Assembly (NCBI RefSeq): GCF_026343115.1
Contig: NZ_JAPEMC010000004.1
Span: 124,001-188,000 of the forward strand
Origin: Streptomyces sp. NBC_00102
GTDB taxonomy: Bacteria; Actinomycetota; Actinomycetes; Streptomycetales; Streptomycetaceae
Direction of reading: 5' to 3'
DNA: 64,000 nucleotides
Part shown: one piece after another, positions 51,472 to 60,401 of the stretch
How the letters are laid out: every line of letters starts with the position of its first letter
Numbering within the stretch: position 1 is the stretch's first letter
Made by a program: the position numbers and the translations under genes
Notes under the pieces: generated by a model
What the model was told of the DNA's origin: nothing
The model's input: only the letters and a program-made list of their open reading frames with translations
Database searches by the model: none

Positions 51472-52680
51472 ATGGGACACCTGGAGCAGATCGAAGGGCC
51501 GGAGGCGGCGAAGCCACCGCTCCGCGTAGGAATGGTCGGATACGCCTTCATGGGCGCCGCCCACTCCCAGGGCTGGCGCACCGTGGGCCGCGTCTTCGAC
51601 CTGCCCCTGAGACCGGTCCTGGCGGCCGTCTGCGGCCGGGACGACGCCGCGGTCCGGGCGGCGGCCGACCGGCACGGATGGGCGAGCGCCGAGACCGACT
51701 GGCGCGTCCTGGTGGCGCGGGACGACATCGACCTCGTCGACATCTGCACCCCCGGCGACAGCCACGCCGAGATCGCTCTGGCCGCGCTGGCCGCGGGCAA
51801 GCACGTGCTGTGCGAGAAGCCCCTCGCCAATACGGTGGCGGAAGCCGACGCGATGACCGCCGCTGCCGAAGCGGCATCCGCACGAGGGCAGTTGACGATG
51901 GTCGGCTTCAACTACCGACGGGTGCCCGCCACCGCCCTGGCCCGCCGGATGGTGGCCGAGGGCAGGATCGGCACCCTGCGGCACGTACGGGTGTCCTACC
52001 TCCAGGACTGGCTGGTGGACCCGTCCTTCCCGCTCACCTGGCGGCTGCGCAAGGAGCACGCGGGCTCCGGCTCGCTCGGCGATCTGGGCGCGCACATCGT
52101 CGATCTCGCCCAGTACCTGGCCGGTGAACGGCTGGCCGGGGTCTCTGCGCTCACCGAGACCTTCGTGCGGCGGCGCCCGCTGCCCGCCGGGCCCACCAGC
52201 GGCCTCGCCGCAGGCGAGGCGGCCGGCACCGGGGAGGTCACCGTGGACGACGCCGCCGTCTTCACCGGCCGGTTCGCTTCCGGCGCCCTCGCCTCGTTCG
52301 AGGCCACCCGCTACGCGACCGGCCGCAAGAACGCGCTGCGCATCGAACTCAACGGAGAACGAGGGTCGCTCGCCTTCGACCTGGAGCGCCTCAACGAACT
52401 CGCGTTCCACGACGGCACCGAACCCGGAACGCACGCCGGGTTCCGCCGGATCCTCGTCACCGAGCCCGATCACCCCTATGTGGAGGCATGGTGGCCTCCG
52501 GGCCACGGCCTCGGCTACGAGCACTCCTTCGTCCACCAGGCCCGCGATCTCGTGCACGCCATCGCGGAGCGGCGCGCTCCCGAACCCTCCTTCGCGGACG
52601 GGCTCCAGGTCCAGCGGGTACTCGCCGCGGTCGAGGAGAGTGCAGAGAAGAACTCCGTCTACACCCCGATCGCGTTCTGA
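51472..52680 (+). CDS. Gfo/Idh/MocA-family oxidoreductase
   Basis: This 402-residue NAD(P)-dependent dehydrogenase has a Rossmann N-terminal domain ([17 protein letters not shown], residues 20-36), the catalytic-lysine motif [13 protein letters not shown] near residue 120, and a C-terminal beta-sheet domain with [14 protein letters not shown] near 205, where the His is part of the active site. Such enzymes oxidise hydroxyl groups of sugars or inositols, often at C3 or C1. Adjacent isomerase and DUF1080 genes suggest 3-keto chemistry. AGGAGG lies eight bases upstream of the ATG. It is separated from the importer genes by the large stem-loop but is probably on the same transcript. Confidence 0.92.
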   Translation: MGHLEQIEGPEAAKPPLRVGMVGYAFMGAAHSQGWRTVGRVFDLPLRPVLAAVCGRDDAAVRAAADRHGWASAETDWRVLVARDDIDLVDICTPGDSHAEIALAALAAGKHVLCEKPLANTVAEADAMTAAAEAASARGQLTMVGFNYRRVPATALARRMVAEGRIGTLRHVRVSYLQDWLVDPSFPLTWRLRKEHAGSGSLGDLGAHIVDLAQYLAGERLAGVSALTETFVRRRPLPAGPTSGLAAGEAAGTGEVTVDDAAVFTGRFASGALASFEATRYATGRKNALRIELNGERGSLAFDLERLNELAFHDGTEPGTHAGFRRILVTEPDHPYVEAWWPPGHGLGYEHSFVHQARDLVHAIAERRAPEPSFADGLQVQRVLAAVEESAEKNSVYTPIAF

Positions 52681-52690
52681 GGAGTCCCCC

Positions 52691-53698
52691 GTGCCACGCA
52701 ATTTCACGCTGTTCACCGGTCAGTGGGCAGACCTTCCTCTGGAGGAGGTCTGCCGCCTGGCCCGCGACTTCGGTTACGACGGCCTCGAACTCGCCTGCTG
52801 GGGAGACCACTTCGAAGTCGACAAGGCGCTCGCCGATCCCGCCTACCTGGACTCGCGGCGCGAGCTCCTGGACCGGTACGGGCTCAAGTGCTGGGCCATC
52901 TCGAACCACTTGGTGGGACAGGCCGTCTGCGACGCCATCATCGACGAACGCCACCAGGCCATCCTGCCCGCCCGCATCTGGGGCGACGGCGAGGCCGAGG
53001 GTGTACGGCGGCGTGCCGCGGCCGAGATCGCCGACACCGCCCGTGCCGCGGCCGCTTTCGGCGTCGACACCGTGATCGGGTTCACCGGCTCGGCCATCTG
53101 GCATCTGGTCGCCATGTTCCCGCCCGCCCCCGAGTCGATGATCGAGCGCGGCTACCAGGACTTCGCCGACCGCTGGAACCCGATTCTGGACGTCTTCGAC
53201 GCCGAGGGGGTCCGTTTCGCCCACGAGGTCCACCCCAGCGAGATCGCCTACGACTACTGGACCACCCGGCGCGCCCTGGAAGCCGTCGGTCACCGGCCCG
53301 CCTTCGGCCTCAACTTCGACCCCTCCCACTTCGTGTGGCAGGACCTCGATCCGGTCGGCTTCCTCTGGGACTTCCGTGACCGGATCTACCACGTCGACTG
53401 CAAGGAGGCCCGCAAGCGCCTGGACGGACGGAACGGACGGCTCGGCTCCCACCTGCCGTGGGGCGACCCCCGCCGAGGCTGGGACTTCGTCTCCGCCGGC
53501 CACGGCGACGTCCCCTGGGAGGACGTCTTCCGGATGCTGGGCTCCATCGGTTACCAGGGGCCGGTCTCCGTCGAGTGGGAGGACGCCGGCATGGACCGGC
53601 TCCAGGGCGCCCCCGAGGCCCTGGTCAGACTCAAGGCGTTCGACTTCGACCCGCCGAAGGCGTCCTTCGACGCGGCCTTCGGCACGCAGACCTCCTGA
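52691..53698 (+). CDS. TIM-barrel sugar phosphate isomerase/epimerase
   Basis: This 335-residue protein is an AP-endonuclease-2-like TIM barrel. The metal-binding and catalytic candidates include [27 protein letters not shown] (Glu/His), [11 protein letters not shown] (Asp/His), HVDCKEARK and [12 protein letters not shown] (Glu). It is the class paired with Gfo/Idh/MocA enzymes in inositol and 3-keto-sugar pathways (IolE/IolI-like). The GTG start has GAGGAG six bases upstream and lies ten bases after the oxidoreductase stop, so the two are co-translated from one message. Confidence 0.92.
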   Translation: MPRNFTLFTGQWADLPLEEVCRLARDFGYDGLELACWGDHFEVDKALADPAYLDSRRELLDRYGLKCWAISNHLVGQAVCDAIIDERHQAILPARIWGDGEAEGVRRRAAAEIADTARAAAAFGVDTVIGFTGSAIWHLVAMFPPAPESMIERGYQDFADRWNPILDVFDAEGVRFAHEVHPSEIAYDYWTTRRALEAVGHRPAFGLNFDPSHFVWQDLDPVGFLWDFRDRIYHVDCKEARKRLDGRNGRLGSHLPWGDPRRGWDFVSAGHGDVPWEDVFRMLGSIGYQGPVSVEWEDAGMDRLQGAPEALVRLKAFDFDPPKASFDAAFGTQTS

Positions 53699-54040
53699 CC
53701 CGGGCGGCTCCGGGGCCGGGCCGCCCCGGCCGCCACCGGCCCGCAACGACCGGGGCCCGGCCCCGGAGCCCGCCCCGCGATCCTCACTTCCGCTCCCCGG
53801 GACGACGGCACATCCCGGCGTACCGCGCCCGCCCGTACAGACCAGCCCCACTCTGGAGGCGTTCGTGCACGGCACCGACCGCACCACCCACCACCCCCAC
53901 ACCCCCGCACACCACCACCCACCGACGTCGGCGACTCCGCGAGGCGGTGACCCTGCCGGGCCGCCGCACGCTCTTCCGGGGGAGCGCCGCGCTCCTCGCC
54001 ACGGACGGCTCGAACTCCACCACCGGCCGAGGGGACTGTG
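53699..54040. other. 342-base gap with a terminator-like repeat and a small coupled frame
   Basis: Starting after the isomerase stop, a 17-base inverted repeat (53706-53770) probably ends the sugar operon. The second half holds a short His-rich frame with a good ribosome site that ends on the ThuA start codon. A different frame in the same stretch reads LPGRRTLFRGSAALLA, which looks like a Tat signal remnant, but no gene follows it. Confidence 0.55.
53706..53770 (+). terminator. Inverted repeat after the isomerase gene
   Basis: GGCTCCGGGGCCGGGCC pairs exactly with its complement at 53754-53770 around a 31-base loop, seven bases after the stop codon. Confidence 0.6.
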
Positions 54041-54041
54041 A
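53865..54041 (+). CDS. Possible 58-residue His-rich leader coupled to the ThuA gene
   Basis: This short frame starts with GTG, with TCTGGAGG five bases upstream, one of the better ribosome sites around. The product begins HGTDRTTHHPHTPAHHHPPT and then becomes Arg/Pro-rich. Its TGA overlaps the first base of the ThuA ATG (TGATG), a layout that suggests translational coupling. The residue composition is unusual and could be an artefact of GC-rich sequence, so reality is uncertain. It could act as a leader for the secreted protein. Confidence 0.35.
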   Translation: MHGTDRTTHHPHTPAHHHPPTSATPRGGDPAGPPHALPGERRAPRHGRLELHHRPRGL

Positions 54042-55366
54042 TGCGTACGACCGGCAGACTGACGACGGCCGTGGCAGGAGCGGCCCTGCTCCTGGGCTGC
54101 GTGGCCGGCCCCTCCGCCGCGCACCCGGCCGAGGCCAAGCGCGTCCTGGTCTTCTCCAAGACGGCCGGGTTCCGCCACGACTCGATCCCCGAGGGAATCG
54201 CGGCCGTGCGCGAACTCGCGGCGCAGGGCGGCTTCGCCGTCGATGCCACGGAGGACTCCACCGCCTTCACCGCGAAGAACCTGCGGCGCTACGACGCGGT
54301 CGTGTTCCTGTCGACGACGGGAGACGTCCTCGACGACCACCAGCAGCGGGCCTTCGAGGGCTACATCCGCCACGGGGGAGGGTACGTGGGCGTCCACGCC
54401 GCCGCCGACACCGAGTACGACTGGGAGTTCTACGGCGGTTTGGCCGGCGCCTGGTTCCAGGGACACCCGGCGATCCAGCCGGCCACGGTGCGCGTGGAGG
54501 ACCGCGCGCACCCGTCGACGGCGGGTCTGGCGCGGACCTGGAACCGTACGGACGAGTGGTACAACTACCGCTCCAACCCGCGTGAACACGCCCACGTTCT
54601 CGCCTCGCTCGACGAGTCCTCGTACCAGGGCGGCACCATGGACGGCGACCACCCGATCGCCTGGTGCCAGGAATACCGGGGCGGCCGCGCCTTCTACACC
54701 GGCGGCGGTCACTCCAAGGAGTCCTACGCCGAACCCGCCTTCCGGCAGCACCTGCTGGGCGGAATCCGCTGGGCCATCGGCGAGGCCCAGGCCGACTGCC
54801 GGCCGGAGAACGGCTACCGGCCGCTGTTCGACGGCACCACCCTGGACGGCTGGCAGCAGGCGGGGCCGGGCTCCTTCGCCCTGTCGGAGGACGGCACGCT
54901 GACCTCCGACGGCGGGATGGGGCTGCTCTGGTACGCGGGCCGGAGCTTCGGGTCGTACTCCCTGAAGCTCGACTGGAAGGCGCAGGGCGACGACAACTCG
55001 GGTGTGTTCGTGGGCTTCCCGCCCTCCGGCGACCCGTGGTCGGCCGTGGACCACGGCTACGAGATCCAGATCGACGCCACCGACACACCGGACCGCACCA
55101 CGGGCTCCGTCTACGGGTTCAAGTCCGCCGACCGGAAGAAGCGCGACCGCGCGCTGAACCCGCCGGGGGAGTGGAACACGTACGAGATCCGGGTGGAGGG
55201 CGAGCGCCTTCGCATCTGGCTCAACGGCGTACGGATCAACGACTTCACCAACACCGATCCGTCACGGAGCCTGCGCGAGGGACACCTCGGCATCCAGAAC
55301 CACGGAGCCGGTGACCAGGTGTCGTTCCGCGACATCCGGATCAAGGAGCTTCACGGGCCCCGATGA
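54041..55366 (+). CDS. Secreted ThuA domain / 3-keto-disaccharide hydrolase (DUF1080) fusion
   Basis: This 441-residue exported protein has a signal peptide (TTAVAGAALLLGC, with a possible lipobox Cys at 20, otherwise cleavage after PSAA near residue 28). A ThuA glutamine-amidotransferase-like domain spans residues about 34-255 (VLVFSKTAGFRHDSIPEG, GGGYVGVHAAADTEYDW, YTGGGHSKESY). A DUF1080 jelly-roll domain follows (about 262-438, LFDGTTLDGWQQAG, YEIQIDATDT, GVYVGF-like strand). Recent work on this family assigns DUF1080 enzymes to cleavage of 3-keto-glycosides. Together with the Gfo/Idh enzyme this suggests glycoside breakdown through a 3-keto intermediate. AGGGG lies eight bases upstream of the ATG. 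Confidence 0.9.
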   Translation: MRTTGRLTTAVAGAALLLGCVAGPSAAHPAEAKRVLVFSKTAGFRHDSIPEGIAAVRELAAQGGFAVDATEDSTAFTAKNLRRYDAVVFLSTTGDVLDDHQQRAFEGYIRHGGGYVGVHAAADTEYDWEFYGGLAGAWFQGHPAIQPATVRVEDRAHPSTAGLARTWNRTDEWYNYRSNPREHAHVLASLDESSYQGGTMDGDHPIAWCQEYRGGRAFYTGGGHSKESYAEPAFRQHLLGGIRWAIGEAQADCRPENGYRPLFDGTTLDGWQQAGPGSFALSEDGTLTSDGGMGLLWYAGRSFGSYSLKLDWKAQGDDNSGVFVGFPPSGDPWSAVDHGYEIQIDATDTPDRTTGSVYGFKSADRKKRDRALNPPGEWNTYEIRVEGERLRIWLNGVRINDFTNTDPSRSLREGHLGIQNHGAGDQVSFRDIRIKELHGPR

Positions 55367-55371
55367 CACCA

Positions 55372-55402
55372 CGTCCGGTGCCGCCGGCAGCGGCACCGGA
55401 CG
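55372..55402 (+). terminator. Hairpin between the ThuA gene and the ebo-type operon
   Basis: CGTCCGGTGCCGC and its complement form a perfect 13-base stem with a five-base loop, five bases after the ThuA stop. It separates the sugar locus from the ebo-type operon, which must start within the next 183 bases. Confidence 0.75.
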
Positions 55403-55585
55403 AGCGTGGCGGGAGGGGCGCGCGGCGTGCGGGGCGCGCCGTACCCCCGCCCGCCGTCTTCGCCCCGGGCCGTACGCCGGTTCCCGCCGGCGACGCGCCC
55501 GGTATCCGCAAGGCGACCCGCACGGCATTCGTACCGCACCGCACACGCAAGGCACGCAGGGAATTCACCCGGCAAGGAGGCTGCC

Positions 55586-56770
55586 ATGTCTGTCATGTCC
55601 GCGTCTGTTTCCTCGGCTCGGGTGGGAGTGTGGCTGATCGGCGCCCGCGGCTCCGTCGCCACCACCACCGTCGCCGGCTGCGCCGCCGTGGCCGCCGGTC
55701 TGCACCCGCCCACCGGAATGGTCACCGAGACACCCCCGTTCGCCGCCTCGGGCCTGCCGTCACCGGCCTCGCTGGTGTTCGGCGGCCACGACGTACTCGA
55801 CTGCCCGCTGCCCAAGCGCGCGGAGCAACTGGCGGCGGCGGGAGTGCTGCCGTACGGTCTCCCGGCCGCCGTGGGCGCCGAACTCGCCGCGGCGGACGCG
55901 GAGATCAGGCCGGGCGGACCGGTGGCGGGCGACGCCCGTAACCCCGACGAGCTGATATCCGCCTTCGCCCGGGACATCCAGGACTTCGCACGCAGACACG
56001 AACTGGCCCGCACGGTGGTCGTCAACCTGTCGTCCACCGAGCCGGCCGCCACCGGCACGGCCCTGCCGCCCAGTTCGCTGTACGCGGCGGCGGCCCTGAG
56101 GGCCGGGTGCGCGTACGTGAACTTCACCCCGTCGACGGGCCTGCACCACCCGGAGCTGGCCGACGCGGTGGCGTCCTCGGGCCTGCCCTACGCCGGCCGG
56201 GACGGGAAGACCGGTCAGACGCTGCTGCGCTCCGTCCTCGGCCCCATGTTCGCCCAGCGGGCCCTGGCGGTCCGCGCCTGGTCCGGCACCAATCTGCTGG
56301 GCGGCGGCGACGGGGCCGCCCTCGCAGACCCGGCAGCCGCGGCGGCGAAGAACGCGGGCAAGGAGCGGGTCCTCGCCGACACTCTCGGCACCACACCGCA
56401 GGGTGTGGTGCACATCGACGACGTACCCGCGCTCGGCGACTGGAAGACCGCCTGGGACCACGTCGCGTTCGACGGCTTCCTCGGCACCCGGATGATCCTG
56501 CAGACCCTGTGGCAGGGGTGCGACTCGGCACTGGCCGCCCCGCTGGTCATCGACCTCGCCCGGCTCGCCCTGCGTGCCCAGGAAGCGGGGTTCCGGGGAC
56601 CGTTGCAGGACCTCGGGTTCTACTTCAAGGATCCGGTGGGCGACAGCCCCGCAGCCCTGGGTGAGCAGTACGCGGCCCTGCTCCGCTTCGCCGAGCGGCT
56701 GCGCGACGGGGCGGGCACGGAGGCGGGCGCCGCCGCTCCGGAGAACCCCGCCCTGGAGGAGGGGTGCTGA
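55586..56770 (+). CDS. Inositol-3-phosphate-synthase-like cyclase heading the ebo-type operon
   Basis: This 394-residue protein belongs to the myo-inositol-1-phosphate synthase (MIPS) family, which uses NAD to cyclise glucose 6-phosphate. The NAD-binding loop is VGVWLIGARGSVATTT near residue 12; later segments VNLSSTEPAATGTALPP, NFTPSTGLHHPEL, GRDGKTGQTLLRSVLGPMF (active-site Lys-rich segment) and AWSGTNLLGGGDGAAL match the core. It diverges from the housekeeping enzyme, so the sugar phosphate used or product formed may differ. AAGGAGG lies five bases upstream of the ATG. Its stop is overlapped by the prenyltransferase start. It occupies the role that dehydroquinate-synthase-like EboD fills in other ebo clusters (inference). 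Confidence 0.9.
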   Translation: MSVMSASVSSARVGVWLIGARGSVATTTVAGCAAVAAGLHPPTGMVTETPPFAASGLPSPASLVFGGHDVLDCPLPKRAEQLAAAGVLPYGLPAAVGAELAAADAEIRPGGPVAGDARNPDELISAFARDIQDFARRHELARTVVVNLSSTEPAATGTALPPSSLYAAAALRAGCAYVNFTPSTGLHHPELADAVASSGLPYAGRDGKTGQTLLRSVLGPMFAQRALAVRAWSGTNLLGGGDGAALADPAAAAAKNAGKERVLADTLGTTPQGVVHIDDVPALGDWKTAWDHVAFDGFLGTRMILQTLWQGCDSALAAPLVIDLARLALRAQEAGFRGPLQDLGFYFKDPVGDSPAALGEQYAALLRFAERLRDGAGTEAGAAAPENPALEEGC

Positions 56771-57843
56771 GGAGCCTGGTGTCGACGTTCCGGTCCGCGG
56801 TGCGCCGCCCGGGCGGCGCACCGCCGGCCGCGGCCCCCGTACCCGGGCCCCGCGCCCGGCCCCTCCCGACCCGGCCGGAGAGCACGCCCCGGGAGGGACA
56901 CCCCGGGACCACCCCGGCGGACGCACCCGCCCGACGCGGCCCCGACCTGCGGGCCTGGGCCGAACTGCTGCGCCTGCCGGCCCTGTTCACCGTTCCCGGT
57001 GACGTGCTGGCCGGGGCGTCCGCGGCCGGCGGGCGCCCCGGCCCCCGCACCCTGCTGGCCATCGGCGCGTCCCTCTGCCTCTACGAAGCGGGCATGGCCC
57101 TCAACGACTGGGCCGACCTGGACGAGGACGCAGTCGAGCGCCCCCACCGCCCGCTGCCCTCCGGCCGGGTGCGCCCCGAAGCCGCCCTCGTGGCAGCCTC
57201 CGTCTGCACCACGGCGGGCCTCGCCCTGGCCGCCCGGGCGGGCCGCCCCGCCCTCGCCGTCGCGATCCCGCTCGCGGCGGCGGTGTGGGCGTACGACCTC
57301 GGGCTCAAACGGACCCCGGCCGGTCCGCCGGCGATGGCGGCGGCACGCGGTCTCGACCTGCTGCTCGGTGCGGCGGCGACCCGGCCCGCCGGCAGTGGCG
57401 TCCGGCACGCCGCGCCCTCCGCGGCCCTGCTCGCCGGCCACACCCTGGCCGTCACCGCGGTCTCCCGAAGGGAGACGACCGGCGGTGCCCCGCTCGTACC
57501 GCTCGCCGCGCTCGCCACGGCCGGCACCCTCACCCTGATGCTCGGCAGCCGGCCCGGCACGCGCGGATCATCCGGCACACTCTCTCCGTCGAGCGCCGCC
57601 GGGGACCTCCTGCGCACCGGAATCGCCACCGGCTACGCCATGACGGCCGCCCGCCCCTACCTCCACGCGGCGCTCAACCCGTCGCCCGCCCTCACCCAGC
57701 GCGCCGTAGGCGGAGGCATCCGCGCCACCATCCCGCTCCAGGCGGCGCTCTGCGCCCGTTCCGGTGCCCCGGCCACCGCCCTGCTGACCGCCGTACTGGC
57801 TCCCCTCGCCGCCAGGTTCGCCCGGAAAGTGAGCATCACATGA
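56764..57843 (+). CDS. eboC: UbiA-family prenyltransferase (EboC, SCO3242-like)
   Basis: This 359-residue integral membrane protein is a UbiA-type prenyltransferase. The first Asp-rich motif is LNDWADLDEDAVERPHRPLP (NDxxDxxxD, near residue 118), which binds magnesium-pyrophosphate. The second aspartate-rich site is reduced to WAYDLGLKRTPAG near 178. About eight helices follow a Pro/Arg-rich N-terminal tail of 60 residues. From memory it matches the NCBI family named after SCO3242. It should attach an isoprenyl chain to a small acceptor, perhaps the cyclitol made by the neighbouring cyclase. The GTG start overlaps the cyclase gene by seven bases, with GGAGGAGG just upstream. Confidence 0.88.
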   Translation: MLRSLVSTFRSAVRRPGGAPPAAAPVPGPRARPLPTRPESTPREGHPGTTPADAPARRGPDLRAWAELLRLPALFTVPGDVLAGASAAGGRPGPRTLLAIGASLCLYEAGMALNDWADLDEDAVERPHRPLPSGRVRPEAALVAASVCTTAGLALAARAGRPALAVAIPLAAAVWAYDLGLKRTPAGPPAMAAARGLDLLLGAAATRPAGSGVRHAAPSAALLAGHTLAVTAVSRRETTGGAPLVPLAALATAGTLTLMLGSRPGTRGSSGTLSPSSAAGDLLRTGIATGYAMTAARPYLHAALNPSPALTQRAVGGGIRATIPLQAALCARSGAPATALLTAVLAPLAARFARKVSIT

Positions 57844-58739
57844 GCCCCTTGGCCGACCTCTCCGAGACGTCAAGAACTCCGGCGCCGCTGCGGTTCGGGT
57901 ACGGCACCAACGGCCTCGGCGACCTCCGGCTCGACGACGCCCTCGGCCTCCTCGCCGACCTCGGCTACGACGGAGTCGGGCTCACGCTCGACCACATGCA
58001 CCTCGACCCGCTCGCCCCGGACCTCGGCGCGCGTACCCGCCGCGTCGCCGGGCGGCTGGCGGAGCTCGGGCTGGGCGTGACCGTGGAGACGGGCGCCCGG
58101 TACGTCCTCGACCCCCGCCGCAAGCACGGCCCCACCCTTCTCGACGCCGACCCCGCCGACCGGGCCCGCCGCACCGACCTGCTGGTCCGCGCGGTCGGGG
58201 TCGGCGCCGACCTCGGGGCGCACGCCGTGCACTGCTTCAGCGGGATCACCCCCGAGGGCACGGACCAGGACACCGCCTGGCAGCGGCTGACCGAGTCCAT
58301 GACCCCGGTCGTGGACGCCGCCGCGACCGCCGGGATCCCCCTCGCCGTCGAACCCGAACCCGGCCACCTCCTCGCCACCCTCGCGGACTTCCACCGGCTG
58401 CGCCACGCGCTCGGCGATCCCGGGCACCTCGGCCTCACCCTCGACATCGGTCACTGCCAGTGCCTCGAACCCCTCCCGCCCGCCGACTGCGTCCGCGCCG
58501 CCGCCCCCTGGCTGCGGCACGTCCAGATCGACGACATGCGGCGCGGCGTGCACGAGCACCTGCCCTTCGGCGACGGCGAGATCGACTTCCCGCCGGTCCT
58601 GGCGGCCCTCGCCGCCACCGGCTACCAGGGCCTGACCGTCGTCGAACTGCCCCGGCACTCGCACGCGGGGCCCGAGCAGGCCACCCGGTCCCTCCCGTTC
58701 CTGCGGCGCGCCGCCACCGCCGCGGCCATCCACCGGTGA
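57840..58739 (+). CDS. TIM-barrel sugar phosphate isomerase/epimerase of the ebo-type operon
   Basis: This 299-residue protein is an AP-endonuclease-2-like TIM barrel. Likely metal-binding residues are in LAVEPEPGHLLAT (Glu), LTLDIGHCQCLEP (Asp/His), HVQIDDMRRGVHEHLPFG (Asp/His) and LTVVELPRHSH (Glu). It is distinct from the isomerase at 52691-53698 and from EboE further down. It could isomerise or epimerise the cyclitol or sugar substrate. The ATG overlaps the prenyltransferase stop as ATGA, so translation is coupled. Confidence 0.9.
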   Translation: MSPLADLSETSRTPAPLRFGYGTNGLGDLRLDDALGLLADLGYDGVGLTLDHMHLDPLAPDLGARTRRVAGRLAELGLGVTVETGARYVLDPRRKHGPTLLDADPADRARRTDLLVRAVGVGADLGAHAVHCFSGITPEGTDQDTAWQRLTESMTPVVDAAATAGIPLAVEPEPGHLLATLADFHRLRHALGDPGHLGLTLDIGHCQCLEPLPPADCVRAAAPWLRHVQIDDMRRGVHEHLPFGDGEIDFPPVLAALAATGYQGLTVVELPRHSHAGPEQATRSLPFLRRAATAAAIHR

Positions 58740-58803
58740 AGGCCCGAGGAGAGCGCGCCCCCTCCGCCCGGCACGCTCACCGCCACCCCGAAGGGAGACC
58801 CGC

Positions 58804-59550
58804 ATGACCCCCAGGACCACCGACCCGGACACCACCGCCCCGGACACCACCGGGCCGGCCACCACCGCCCCGGACACCACCGGGCCGGCCGGCACCACCC
58901 TCGCCGCCACCTCCCCCGAAGCGCTGCTCGCCCTGCTGCGTACCCGGCTCCACCCCGCCGCCCTCACCTGGCTGGACCGTGCCCTCGCCGACGCCACCGC
59001 ACCCCCGCGCGACCACGGCCCCCTGCCTGCATGGGACGCACGCCTCGCCGAAGCCGGCCGTCGTTGCGGCCCCACGCACGCGGACGCCGCCCGCGTCCTG
59101 CTGCTGCGCGCTGCCCGAGCCGATGCCGGCACCCTCGCCCGCGTCTACCGGCAGGGCACTGCCGACGAGCGCCGCGCCGTCCTGCACGCCCTGCCCGCCC
59201 TCGTACCGGGCCCGGACGCGCTGCCCCTCGTGGAGGACGCGCTGCGCACCAACGACACCCGGCTCCTGGCCGCCGCGGTCGGCCCGTACGCCGCCCGCCA
59301 CCTGGACGCCCACGGCTGGCGGCACGCCCTCCTCAAATGCCTGTTCACAGGCGTCCCCGTCGACTCGGCCGCCGGGCTGGCCCGACGCGCCCACGGCGAC
59401 AGCGAACTCGCCCGCATGCTCCGCGACTTCGCCGCCGAACGCACCGCCGCCGGCAGGCCCGTGCCCGACGACCTCCACCGGCTGCTCTCCCTCACCCGCG
59501 CCCCGGCATCCCCGCACCCGTCGGACGACCCCCACGGCAAGGAGTCCTGA
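58804..59550 (+). CDS. eboA: EboA-domain protein
   Basis: This 248-residue cytoplasmic protein matches the EboA family of metabolite-traffic clusters: a helical bundle with WLDRALADATAPPRDHG, RVLLLRAARADAGTLARVY, EDALRTNDTRLLAAAVGPYA and HALLKCLFTGVPVDSAAGLA. Its molecular role is not known in any organism. The first 35 residues are a Thr/Pro/Asp-rich tail built from a perfect 30-base tandem duplication at 58831-58890. The ATG has AAGGGAG seven bases upstream. Its stop overlaps the first base of the eboB ATG (TGATG). The clear assignment of this family is what anchors the operon as ebo-type. Confidence 0.85.
   Translation: MTPRTTDPDTTAPDTTGPATTAPDTTGPAGTTLAATSPEALLALLRTRLHPAALTWLDRALADATAPPRDHGPLPAWDARLAEAGRRCGPTHADAARVLLLRAARADAGTLARVYRQGTADERRAVLHALPALVPGPDALPLVEDALRTNDTRLLAAAVGPYAARHLDAHGWRHALLKCLFTGVPVDSAAGLARRAHGDSELARMLRDFAAERTAAGRPVPDDLHRLLSLTRAPASPHPSDDPHGKES
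58831..58890 (+). repeat. Perfect 30-base tandem duplication in the eboA N-terminal coding region
   Basis: Positions 58831-58860 and 58861-58890 are identical. In the eboA frame each copy encodes TTAPDTTGPA. Being ten codons long, it keeps the frame and lengthens the disordered tail. Confidence 0.95.
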
Positions 59551-60398
59551 TGCGCCTCTTCGACCCCCACATCCACATGACCTCCCGCACCACCGACGAC
59601 TACCGGGCCATGAGCGCCGCCGGAGTACGCGCCGTCGTCGAACCCTCTTTCTGGCTCGGCCAGCCCCGGACCTCGACCGCCTCCTTTCTGGACTACTTCG
59701 ACTCCCTGCTCGGCTGGGAACCCTTCCGCGCCGCGCAGTACGGCATCGCCCACCACTGCACCCTCGCCCTCAACCCGAAAGAGGCCAACGACCCCCGCTG
59801 CGCCCCGGTACTCGACGAACTGCCCCGCTACCTCGTCAAGGACCAGGTCGTCGCGGTGGGCGAGATCGGCTACGACTCCATGACCCCGGCCGAAGACACC
59901 GCTCTCGCCACCCAGCTCCAACTGGCCGCCGACCACGGGCTGCCCGCCCTGGTGCACACCCCGCACCGGGACAAGCTCACCGGACTGCGCCGCACGCTCG
60001 ACCTCGTCCGCGAGTCCGCGCTGCCCGCCGGCCGGGTCCTCGTCGACCACCTCAACGAGACCACCGTCGACCTGGCCGCCGACAGCGGCTGCTGGCTCGG
60101 CTTCTCCGTCTACCCCGACACCAAGATGGACGAGAAGCGGATGGTCGCGATCCTCCGTACCCACGGCCTCGAACGCGTTCTGGTCAACTCCGCCGCCGAC
60201 TGGGGTCACAGCGACCCCCTGAAGATCCGCAAGGTCGCCGACCTCATGCTCGCCGAGGGCTTCACCGACGACGACGTCGACCGGGTGCTGTGGCGCAACC
60301 CCGTCGCCTTCTACGGACTCAGCGGGCGCCTGAACCTGGACGCCTCCGTCACCGGACCCGCGCACGAGGGCAACAGCATCCAGCGCGGCGGGGAGTGA
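59550..60398 (+). CDS. eboB: EboB, TatD-like metal-dependent hydrolase
   Basis: This 282-residue protein is a TatD/amidohydrolase-type TIM barrel: FDPHIHMTSRT at the start (HxH metal ligands), ALNPKEAND, GEIGYDSMTPAED (Glu), LVHTPHRDK (His), VLVDHLNETT (His) and VNSAADWGHSDP (Asp). It would be a metal-dependent phosphoesterase or deoxyribonuclease-like hydrolase, adapted to a small-molecule substrate in ebo clusters. AAGGAG lies five bases upstream of the ATG, which overlaps the eboA stop. Confidence 0.9.
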   Translation: MRLFDPHIHMTSRTTDDYRAMSAAGVRAVVEPSFWLGQPRTSTASFLDYFDSLLGWEPFRAAQYGIAHHCTLALNPKEANDPRCAPVLDELPRYLVKDQVVAVGEIGYDSMTPAEDTALATQLQLAADHGLPALVHTPHRDKLTGLRRTLDLVRESALPAGRVLVDHLNETTVDLAADSGCWLGFSVYPDTKMDEKRMVAILRTHGLERVLVNSAADWGHSDPLKIRKVADLMLAEGFTDDDVDRVLWRNPVAFYGLSGRLNLDASVTGPAHEGNSIQRGGE

Positions 60399-60401
60399 CC
60401 C

